Of a stretch of DNA of 64,000 bases, positions 9,167 through 16,078 are shown in pieces. Position numbers and translations under genes: made by a program. Numbering within the stretch: position 1 is the first letter of the stretch; every line of letters starts with the position of its first letter. The DNA comes from Metallococcus carri (GTDB lineage Bacteria > Actinomycetota > Actinomycetes > Actinomycetales > Dermatophilaceae): the NCBI RefSeq assembly GCF_011440275.1, contig NZ_JAAOIV010000001.1, positions 434,001 to 498,000 of the forward strand, in the 5' to 3' direction. The notes beneath the pieces were generated by a model that searched no databases, was not told the origin of the DNA, and was given only the letters and a program-made list of their open reading frames with translations.

Positions 9167-10165
9167 ATGCGGATCACTGCTCTGGCCGGTGGCGTCGGCG
9201 GCGCCCGCTTCCTGCGCGGTCTGCGCGCTCACCTCGACTCCCTCGACGGCGGACCCCACGAGCTGACGGTGATCGCCAACACCGGTGACGACATCACCCT
9301 GTCCGGGCTGCGGGTCTGCCCGGACGTCGACACCCTGCTCTACACCCTCGGCGGCGGTGCGAACGAAGCCCAGGGCTGGGGGCGCGCCGAGGAGACCTTC
9401 ACGGTGCAGGGAGAGCTCACGGCATACGGCGTCGGTCCGGACTGGTTCGGCTTGGGAGACAAGGACTTTGGCACCCACATCGCCCGCAACTACTGGCGCG
9501 GCCAGGGCCTGAGCTACAGCCAGATCATCGAGCGGCTCGCCGCGCGCTGGGGCCTGCCGGAGCAGCATGTGCGGCTGCTGCCGATGACCGACGAACCGGT
9601 CGAGACCCATGTCATCGTCGACCGGGACGGCGAGCAGGAGGCGATCCACTTCCAGCATTGGTGGGTCAAGGAGCGCGCCGCGATCCCGGCGCAGCGGTTC
9701 GTGGTCGCCGGGCTGGACCGCGCGAATCCCGCCCCGGGCGTGCTCGAGGCGATCCGCACCGCCGACCTGATCGTGCTGCCGCCGAGCAATCCGGTCGTGT
9801 CGATCGGCATCGTGCTGCTCGTGCCGGGCGTGCGCGACGCGCTGCGCGGCACCACGGCGCCGGTCGTCGGCGTCAGCCCGATCGTGGGCGGCGGTCCGGT
9901 GCGCGGGCACGCCGACGCCTGCCTGGCCGCGCTCGACGTCGAGGTCTCACCCCAGGGAGTCGCCTCGCTGTATGCCGACTTCCTCGACGGCTGGCTGGTC
10001 GCTCCCGGCGAAGGCGCGACCGCTGAAGGCGCGACCGCGGAAGGCGCGGGCGGCTACCCGCGCGACCTCGTCGTGCAGGAGGCGCCGCTGCTGATGTCCT
10101 CCCCCGAGGCCGCGACCGCGATGGCGGCGGCCACCCTGCGCCTCGCCGAGGCGGTCCGCCGGTGA
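9167..10165 (+). CDS. fbiA: 2-phospho-L-lactate/phosphoenolpyruvyl transferase for coenzyme F420
   Basis: 332-aa CofD/FbiA enzyme. It transfers the phospho-enolpyruvyl (or phospholactyl) part of an activated guanosine nucleotide onto the deazaflavin FO. The N-terminus ALAGGVGGARFLRGL and the segment ANTGDD are family hallmarks. A CAGACT hexamer 8 nt before ATG 9167 hints at leaderless transcription. Near the C-terminus (10012-10050) an in-frame triplicated GE/AEGAT tract looks like a lineage-specific insertion. It overlaps cofE by 4 nt. F420 would be used by the oxidoreductase at 51661. Confidence 0.93.
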   Translation: MRITALAGGVGGARFLRGLRAHLDSLDGGPHELTVIANTGDDITLSGLRVCPDVDTLLYTLGGGANEAQGWGRAEETFTVQGELTAYGVGPDWFGLGDKDFGTHIARNYWRGQGLSYSQIIERLAARWGLPEQHVRLLPMTDEPVETHVIVDRDGEQEAIHFQHWWVKERAAIPAQRFVVAGLDRANPAPGVLEAIRTADLIVLPPSNPVVSIGIVLLVPGVRDALRGTTAPVVGVSPIVGGGPVRGHADACLAALDVEVSPQGVASLYADFLDGWLVAPGEGATAEGATAEGAGGYPRDLVVQEAPLLMSSPEAATAMAAATLRLAEAVRR

Positions 10166-11220
10166 TCACCCTGCTGCCGGTGCCGGGCCTGCCCGAGATC
10201 GGTGCGGGTGACGACCTCGGCGCGCTCGTCGCGGACGCGATCGAGGTGCGTGACGGTGACATCGTCGTGGTGACCTCCAAGGTGGTCTCCAAGGCACTCG
10301 GCCTGCGTGCCGACAGCACCGAGAGCACCGACCGGCCCGCGCTTGCGCTGCGCGAATCCCGCCGCGTCGTCGCCGAACGGATGACCTCCACCGGTGGTGT
10401 CACCCGCGTGGTCGAGGCGCTCGCCGGGCCGGTGATGGCCGGTGCCGGCATCGACGCCTCCAACGCCGACGACGATCACCTGCTGCTGCTCCCCCACGAC
10501 CCCGACGCCGCCGCCCAGGAGGTGCTGGACTCGCTGCGCGCCGCGACCGGCGTGGGCGGGCTCGCGGTGATCCTCAGTGACACCGCGGGCCGGCCGTGGC
10601 GGGCCGGTCTGGTCGATTTCGCCCTCGGCACCGCGGGGCTGCGCGCGCTGGACGACCTGCGCGGGCACGCCGACGCCGCCGGCCGCGATCTGGCGGTCAC
10701 GGTCCGCAACCTCGCCGACGAACTCGCCGCCGCGGCCGACCTGGTCAAGGGCAAGCTCGACCGCGTCCCGGTCGCCATCGTCCGAGGTATGCCGGACCTG
10801 GTCGCCGAGGTGCCCGCCGTCGACCTGGTGCGTTCGGGGCCGGAGGACTGGTTCGCGCTCGGGCGCGCCGAGGCCGTCCGCGACGCGCTGGGGGTGCCGG
10901 CCGGGTCGCAGCTGTCGCAGGACGTCGGCATCGAATCGGTGCACCCGGAGACCATCGCCGACCGCGCCGCCCGAGCCCTCCGCGTCGCCTCTTCCGCCGA
11001 GCGGGCACCTAGCGCCGCCCGAGCGGGCACTACGCGCCGCGCGAGCTCGATCACCGCGCGAGGCGAGGCGGTCGTCATACGGCTGGAGGACGCCGATCCG
11101 GTGCGGCTCGGGCACACCTGGGCCCGGGTCGAGGTCGCGCTCGCCGGCGAGCGGCTGGGCGCCGACGCCACTCGCGACGGCACCACGGTCGAGATCGTCG
11201 TGCGGCCCACCCGCCGTTAG
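10162..11220 (+). CDS. cofE: Coenzyme F420-0:L-glutamate ligase domain protein, lacking the FbiB nitroreductase domain
   Basis: 352 aa. Residues 1 to about 245 form a CofE ligase (GDIVVVTSKVVSKALG near the N-terminus; later SDTAGRPWRAGLVDFALG) that adds glutamates to F420-0. M. tuberculosis FbiB is about 448 aa and ends in a nitroreductase-like dehydro-F420 reductase domain. Here that domain is absent. It is replaced by about 100 residues with an Arg/Ala/Ser linker, partly made of a short duplicated segment (about 10995-11040), and a small unrecognised domain with HTWARVEVALAG. The final reduction would need another gene. Coupled to fbiA (GTGA). Confidence 0.88.
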   Translation: MITLLPVPGLPEIGAGDDLGALVADAIEVRDGDIVVVTSKVVSKALGLRADSTESTDRPALALRESRRVVAERMTSTGGVTRVVEALAGPVMAGAGIDASNADDDHLLLLPHDPDAAAQEVLDSLRAATGVGGLAVILSDTAGRPWRAGLVDFALGTAGLRALDDLRGHADAAGRDLAVTVRNLADELAAAADLVKGKLDRVPVAIVRGMPDLVAEVPAVDLVRSGPEDWFALGRAEAVRDALGVPAGSQLSQDVGIESVHPETIADRAARALRVASSAERAPSAARAGTTRRASSITARGEAVVIRLEDADPVRLGHTWARVEVALAGERLGADATRDGTTVEIVVRPTRR

Positions 11221-11229
11221 TCTGGCGCC

Positions 11230-12504
11230 ATGCCCGAGATCGTCGCGCCGAACCCGCCTGCCCTGATCCGCGACCAGGAGTTCGTTCCGGTCGTGCTGGG
11301 TGGCGACCGGCTGGGGTACAGCCTGGCCCGGTCCTTCCACATGGCCTACGGCTATCGCACGCTGGTCGTCTCGCGGATGGTCGCCGGGCCGATCGCGCAC
11401 AGCGACCTGATCGTGCACCAGCCGATCGAGTCGCTCGAGGATCCGCAGGTGCTGGTGCGCACCTTGCGCGAGCTGGCGCCGCGGGTCGGCTCGGCCAAGC
11501 GACTGCTGCTGGCGACGACCGATCATGTCGTGAGCGTGCTCGCGCGAGTCAAGGACCAGCTCGAGGATCTCTACCTCATCCCCTACGCCGACGCCGAGCT
11601 CATCGACACGATGACCCGCAAGGAGAATTTCGCGAAGTTCTGCGCCGAGCTCAACATCCCCCACCCCGCCACGGTGGTCTATGACGTTGCGGGACAACAG
11701 GATTCGGGAGCACTCGACCACCTCACCTATCCGGTGATCGCCAAACCGTCCAACGCCGAGGCGTGGGCCGGGGTGTCCTTCGAGGGCAAGCGCAAGGTGC
11801 ACACCGCGGCCTCGCGGACAGAGCTGGACGACCTGCTCGGGCGGCTGCGCGCGGCCGGCTACACCGACAAGATGATCCTGCAGGACGTCATCCCCGGCGA
11901 CGATCAGAACATGCGCATCCTCACCTGCTATGTCGCCCGCGACGGCAAGGTGCACTTCGCCTCCTACGGCCGGGTGCTGCTCGAGGAGCACTCCCCCGAC
12001 ACCGTCGGTTTCCCCGCCGCGATCCTCACCGAACGCGACGACGCCGCCATCGCCCAGGCCACCCGGCTGCTGGAGCAGATCGGCTGGCGTGGCTACGCCA
12101 ACTTCGACATGAAGTTCGACCCGCGCACCGGCGAGACCGTCTTTTTCGAGCTCAACCCCCGCCTCGGCGGCACGAGCTTCTACATCACCGCGGCCGGCCA
12201 CAATGTCGTGCGCTGGTATGTCGATGAGTACGTCCGCGGCGAGGACCTCAGTGCGCGCCCGCCGGTGATCGCCGAGGACCAGCATGTCTTCACCGCCGTG
12301 CCGGTCAAGTGGCTGCAGCGCTATATCACCGACCCCGACACCGCGGCGACGGTCAAGCGGCTGATCCGCGAGCGCAAGGTCACCAACCCGTGGTTCTACT
12401 CCGCCGAGCGCAACCCGCGCCGCTGGGCGTGGATCGTCGCCAACCAGGCCAACTACATCCGCAAGTACCGTCGCTATTACCCCGAGCCCAAGGCGCTGGT
12501 ATGA
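11230..12504 (+). CDS. ATP-grasp ligase, probable peptidoglycan cross-bridge D-aspartate (or D-glutamate) ligase
   Basis: 424 aa with ATP-grasp features: RKENFAKFC entry, YPVIAKPSNAE (ATP-binding Lys), and metal-binding FFELNPRLGGTSF near residue 310. The closest remembered family is the D-aspartate ligase of Enterococcus faecium, which activates the beta-carboxylate of D-Asp and attaches it to the Lys side chain of UDP-MurNAc-pentapeptide. The next gene, overlapping by ATGA, is an Asp/Glu racemase, the same pairing as in Enterococcus, which strongly supports cross-bridge synthesis. TAGTCT (11218-11223) lies 6 nt before ATG: probably leaderless. The exact amino acid is not certain. Confidence 0.8.
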   Translation: MPEIVAPNPPALIRDQEFVPVVLGGDRLGYSLARSFHMAYGYRTLVVSRMVAGPIAHSDLIVHQPIESLEDPQVLVRTLRELAPRVGSAKRLLLATTDHVVSVLARVKDQLEDLYLIPYADAELIDTMTRKENFAKFCAELNIPHPATVVYDVAGQQDSGALDHLTYPVIAKPSNAEAWAGVSFEGKRKVHTAASRTELDDLLGRLRAAGYTDKMILQDVIPGDDQNMRILTCYVARDGKVHFASYGRVLLEEHSPDTVGFPAAILTERDDAAIAQATRLLEQIGWRGYANFDMKFDPRTGETVFFELNPRLGGTSFYITAAGHNVVRWYVDEYVRGEDLSARPPVIAEDQHVFTAVPVKWLQRYITDPDTAATVKRLIRERKVTNPWFYSAERNPRRWAWIVANQANYIRKYRRYYPEPKALV

Positions 12505-13238
12505 CGTCCGCTCCGCTCACCGTGGCGGCCGACCCCGCCTGGCCGGGGCCGACGGTCGGTGTCATCGGCGGCAACGGGCCGGCGGCGACGGCGCTCTACC
12601 TCAAGCTGCTGGTCGACCGCACCCCGGCGAAGCGCGATCAGGACCACCTGGACCTCATCGTGCTCGACCACGCCAGCCAGCCCGATCGCACCGCCCGGAT
12701 CCTGTCCGACGATGCCCCGGATCCCGGGCCGGTGCTCGCCCGTGATGCCGCCCGGCTGGAGGCGTATGGCGCGGCGTTCATCACCATCCCGTGCAACACG
12801 GCATACCACTTCTTGCCCCAAATCTCTTCTGCGACAACGCTTCCCATCATCTCCATCGTCGAGGAGACCGCCAAGGCCGCGATCGCCCGCGGGCCGCGGG
12901 TGGGTCTGCTCGCCACCGACGGCACCCGTGCGGCTGGCGTTTATCAGAAGGTGCTGGACGCTCTCGGCGCGCAGATCGTGCTGCCGTCCGAGGAGGACCA
13001 GCGGCTGGTGATGTCGGTGATCTACGACGGGGTCAAGGCCGGCGGGCCGGTCGACGTCGAGGGGCTCGAGGCGGTCATCGGCCGGCTCAGCGCCGGCAGC
13101 GACGTCGTCGCGCTGGGGTGCACCGAACTGTCGATCGTTTATGACGAGCAGGGCTGGCGGGGCCGACCGGAGCTCGTCGACTCGGTCGAATCGCTCGTGC
13201 TCGCCACGATCCGCCAGGCCGGCCGCACCCCCCGCTGA
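12501..13238 (+). CDS. Aspartate/glutamate racemase
   Basis: 245-aa PLP-independent amino-acid racemase. It has GVIGGNGPAAT at the N-terminus and both catalytic cysteines: ITIPCNTAYHF and VALGCTELS. It would make D-Asp or D-Glu for the preceding ATP-grasp ligase, to which it is translationally coupled (ATGA). A dedicated MurI role cannot be excluded, but the coupling favours the cross-bridge. Confidence 0.88.
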   Translation: MTSAPLTVAADPAWPGPTVGVIGGNGPAATALYLKLLVDRTPAKRDQDHLDLIVLDHASQPDRTARILSDDAPDPGPVLARDAARLEAYGAAFITIPCNTAYHFLPQISSATTLPIISIVEETAKAAIARGPRVGLLATDGTRAAGVYQKVLDALGAQIVLPSEEDQRLVMSVIYDGVKAGGPVDVEGLEAVIGRLSAGSDVVALGCTELSIVYDEQGWRGRPELVDSVESLVLATIRQAGRTPR

Positions 13239-13243
13239 ACGCC

Positions 13244-13350
13244 CGCGCGCCAACCCCGACTCACCACCGGCACAAAACGCCCAACTGGGCGATCCGCGCG
13301 CCAATCCCGACTCACCACCGGCACAAAACGCCCAACTGGGCGATCCGCGC
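13244..13350 (-). terminator. Duplicated 51-bp repeat, each copy carrying a terminator-like hairpin
   Basis: A 51-bp unit starts at 13244 and 13295 and begins a third time at 13346. Each full copy contains CGCCC-AACT-GGGCG. On the minus strand this stem is followed by GTTTTGTG, so it reads as an intrinsic terminator for the DUF1905 gene ending at 13360, present twice in tandem. On the plus strand it lies just after the racemase stop. Confidence 0.6.
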
Positions 13351-13359
13351 GCCACGCTG

Positions 13360-13644
13360 TCAACCGATCCGGACGGTGAGCTCGATGATGTCGCCCAGGG
13401 CGTAACCCTCGGCGCGCTGGACGGCGACCTTGACCGGCACCAGATAGCCGCCGTGGCGGGGAAAGATCGAGGTGGTCCAGGTCGTTCGCCCGCTGACGCA
13501 TTCGGCGGGGATGCAGCCCCAGCCGTAGGTCACGTCCCGGGCGATATCGGCGACCGCCGCAGCGAGGTCATCGGGCAACGGCACGAACAGATAGGGCGCC
13601 GGCCCGCGCCACTCGATGATTTCCCCCTCGAAGCTGAACTCCAC
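13360..13644 (-). CDS. DUF1905 domain protein
   Basis: 94 aa. The short beta-barrel-like DUF1905 pattern is visible: EFSFEGEIIEWRG, then APYLFVPLP, the middle TTWTTSIFPRHGGYLVPVK, and a final GDIIELTVRIG. Its function is unknown. I start at GTG 13644, where the domain begins; TTG 13647 or an upstream in-frame start would only add an unrelated Arg/Ala-rich segment. It is divergent from the lipoprotein gene. Confidence 0.72.
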   Translation of the reverse strand: MEFSFEGEIIEWRGPAPYLFVPLPDDLAAAVADIARDVTYGWGCIPAECVSGRTTWTTSIFPRHGGYLVPVKVAVQRAEGYALGDIIELTVRIG

Positions 13645-13760
13645 CAACGCATTCGACCACCGACCCGCCCCGGCAAGCAACGCCCGCAGGCAGCGTGAGG
13701 CGAGCACACCGGCATACACTCGGTGCACGAATCCGCAACCGGCGCAAGGGGTTTGCGACC

Positions 13761-14219
13761 ATGAAGGCCATCGTCGTCACGGCATTGCTGCTGCTCGCCG
13801 CCTGCGGCCAGGCGCCCGCGACGGGCGGGAACGGGACAACCGAGAGCACGACGAGCGGCACCTCCAGCGACGCCGACCGGCGCTTCCCGCTCACCGTGCA
13901 CCGCTCGGGCGGCATTGCCGGTTTCGCCGACGATGTCACCATCGCCGCCGACGGCACGGTCACCGGCAGCACTCGCGCGGGCACGGTCGACTGCCGGCTG
14001 GACCAGACCTTGATGGACCCCCTGCGTGCTCACGCACCGGCCGCCGCCTCGAGCGGGCCGTCGTTGTCCGGAGCCGACCGTATGCCGGTCTGGGTCGAGA
14101 ATGCGTTCGGCCGCACCGACCTGGGTGAGGCGGCGGACGCTGAGGGACTCTCCGGCGCCGTCTCGGCGATCCTCAGCGAACTCAATCAACCCGCGGAGCA
14201 GCGGCGCCACTGTCGGTGA
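13761..14219 (+). CDS. Small secreted lipoprotein of unknown function
   Basis: 152 aa with a lipoprotein signal peptide: MKAIVVTALLLLAACG, with the lipobox Cys at residue 16. A Ser/Thr/Gly-rich linker follows, then a globular domain with RFPLTVHRSGGIAGF and an internal Cys (TVDCRL), with a second Cys near the end. The pattern resembles protealysin-inhibitor-like or plain actinobacterial lipoproteins, and I cannot name a function. The stop codon lies in the loop of a strong hairpin. It is convergent with the M4 protease gene. Confidence 0.7.
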   Translation: MKAIVVTALLLLAACGQAPATGGNGTTESTTSGTSSDADRRFPLTVHRSGGIAGFADDVTIAADGTVTGSTRAGTVDCRLDQTLMDPLRAHAPAAASSGPSLSGADRMPVWVENAFGRTDLGEAADAEGLSGAVSAILSELNQPAEQRRHCR

Positions 14220-14230
14220 CGCCGCTGCTC
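14196..14230. terminator. Bidirectional terminator hairpin
   Basis: Perfect 11-bp inverted repeat GAGCAGCGGCG / CGCCGCTGCTC around a 13-nt loop that contains the lipoprotein stop codon (14217-14219). It separates two convergent genes. There is no T-run on either side. Confidence 0.6.
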
Positions 14231-14251
14231 AGGCGGGCTAGACCGGATCGG

Positions 14252-15841
14252 TCAGGCGCTGCAGGTGGCCGTGCCCTTGGGCACCGAGATCGCGTTGAAC
14301 GCGTTCTCGACGGCGACGCACTGGGTGCTGCCGACGCCGTAGAGCTCCTTGGCCGAGGTGATTGCACCTTCCCGAGCATCGAGATAGGTCGAGTTCGACG
14401 TCAGCTTGGTCGACAGCGTCCGGAACCAGACCTTCTCGGCGACCGAGCGACCGGCACCGGTGACCGCCGCACCATTGCAGGTGGGGCTGTTGTAGTTGAC
14501 CCCGTTGATGGTCTTGGCGCCCGAACCCTCCGAGGCCAGGTAGAACCAGTGGTTCAACGGACCGGAGCTGTAGTGCGGGTTGGCCGACGCGACCGCCGGG
14601 CTCCAGCAGTCGTAGGACCGGCCGTCCTTGGACGGCTTGTCCATGTAACGCAGCGGGGTGCCATTGCCGTTGAGGTTGATCTCCTCACCGATCAGGTAGT
14701 CCGGCACATCATTGGGGTTGTTGGCGTACCACTCGACCGCGGTGCCGAAGATGTCCGAGGTCGCCTCGTTCAGGCCACCCGGGTCACCGGAGTAGACCAG
14801 CCCGGCGGTGTTCTCGGTGACACCATGGCTCATCTCGTGGCCGGCCACATCCAGCTCCACCAACGGGTTGGCGTTGTTCGCGCCGTCGCCATAGGTCATC
14901 TGAGTGCCGTCCCAGAAGGCATTGGCATAGTTGTTGCCGTAGTGCACCCGCGACGGGGCGCCCTTGCCCGTGCCCCAGATGCCGGCCCGGCCCTGCACCT
15001 TGTCGTAGTAGTCGTAGGTCGTCTCCGCGCCGTACTGGGCGTCGACACCTGCCGACGCGCGGTCGCTGTTGGTGCCATTGCCCCACACGTCGTCGGGGTC
15101 GGTGAGGATGGTGCCCTTGCCACCGGTGCGGTTCTGCATGTCGGCGACCGAGTTGCTGCGCGCGTCGACCATCTTGTAGGCGCCCGCCGAGCCGGAGGTG
15201 CCGATGGTCACCTGGCCGACGTAGATGCCCTTGCCGGTGCCGTCGGCGATCTGCTCGTTGCTCGCGAGCACGGCGCCGCTGGCGGCGTCGACATAGGTGA
15301 GCAGGCGCGAGGGAGTCTGGTCCGCCTTGACGCCGGTGGTGACCACCTCATAGGCGAGGCGGGGCTGACCGCTGCCGGCGTAGACCACCAGGGTGCCGCT
15401 CACCGCGGACACCGACGCCGCCTTCGAGGCACCGCGACCCTTGGCGAGGGCCGTGGACTTGGCCAGCTTGGGGGTCGTCGAGGCGACCGCCACCTTGCCG
15501 GTGCCATTCTTCTTGGCCTGCCGCACGGTGCCATTCGGCGCGGTGGTGACGATCAGGTCGCCGCCGATGACGCGCAGGCCACGGAAGGTGCGGTTGTAGT
15601 GCGTATACCGCGTGCCGTCGCGGTCGACATACACGTTCATGGGCTGCAACGCCTCGTCGCCGGACAGGTTCAGCTGGCGAGCGATGGCGTCTGCGCTGCT
15701 GGTCGCGGCGCTCATGGCCCGCACCTGCGCGGCGCCCGTGGTGGGCGCTGCGGCATCGGCGGACGGGGACAGCGAGGCCGCGGTGGCGACCATGCCGGCG
15801 GCGAGGACGCCGAAACCGGCGGCTCGTGACATTCGGTTCAC
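14252..15841 (-). CDS. Secreted M4-family (thermolysin-like) metalloprotease, short form
   Basis: 529-aa prepro-enzyme. A signal peptide (RAAGFGVLAAGMVATAASL) is followed by an FTP/PepSY-type propeptide and the peptidase M4 domain. The zinc site is HEMSH with His335, Glu336 and His339, and the third ligand is Glu359 in GGLNEATSD, exactly the thermolysin spacing. The C-terminus ends soon after the catalytic domain, unlike the tandem paralogue at 16079. GTG 15841 has AGGGAG at about 7 nt. The 237-nt gap upstream probably holds the promoter; a TTTTACCTTCCGC stretch there (15991) resembles one upstream of the paralogue. Confidence 0.93.
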   Translation of the reverse strand: MNRMSRAAGFGVLAAGMVATAASLSPSADAAAPTTGAAQVRAMSAATSSADAIARQLNLSGDEALQPMNVYVDRDGTRYTHYNRTFRGLRVIGGDLIVTTAPNGTVRQAKKNGTGKVAVASTTPKLAKSTALAKGRGASKAASVSAVSGTLVVYAGSGQPRLAYEVVTTGVKADQTPSRLLTYVDAASGAVLASNEQIADGTGKGIYVGQVTIGTSGSAGAYKMVDARSNSVADMQNRTGGKGTILTDPDDVWGNGTNSDRASAGVDAQYGAETTYDYYDKVQGRAGIWGTGKGAPSRVHYGNNYANAFWDGTQMTYGDGANNANPLVELDVAGHEMSHGVTENTAGLVYSGDPGGLNEATSDIFGTAVEWYANNPNDVPDYLIGEEINLNGNGTPLRYMDKPSKDGRSYDCWSPAVASANPHYSSGPLNHWFYLASEGSGAKTINGVNYNSPTCNGAAVTGAGRSVAEKVWFRTLSTKLTSNSTYLDAREGAITSAKELYGVGSTQCVAVENAFNAISVPKGTATCSA

Positions 15842-16044
15842 GGGGTTTCTCCCTCTGAGCAATCGACCCGGGACGCTCCCGGTTCGCACCGTCGCCGGAC
15901 GGGGGCCGTCGACGGTGTGGACTGACTCTGCCCCTCCGACGAGGGTTATGGGGCCAACCTGGGAACTTCCTGACCGAAGCCAGACAGGACTTTTACCTTC
16001 CGCACCCGACCGGGCCGCCACCCGCCGAGCCCGCGAAGGGCCGG

Positions 16045-16060
16045 CCGGGTGACGGCCCGG
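16045..16060 (-). terminator. Small hairpin after the second M4 protease gene
   Basis: CCGGG-TGACGG-CCCGG, a 5-bp GC stem with a 6-nt loop, lies about 20 nt past the stop of the gene ending at 16079. There is no T-run, so it is only a possible terminator. Confidence 0.3.
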
Positions 16061-16078
16061 TCCGCAGCCAGTGACCGA

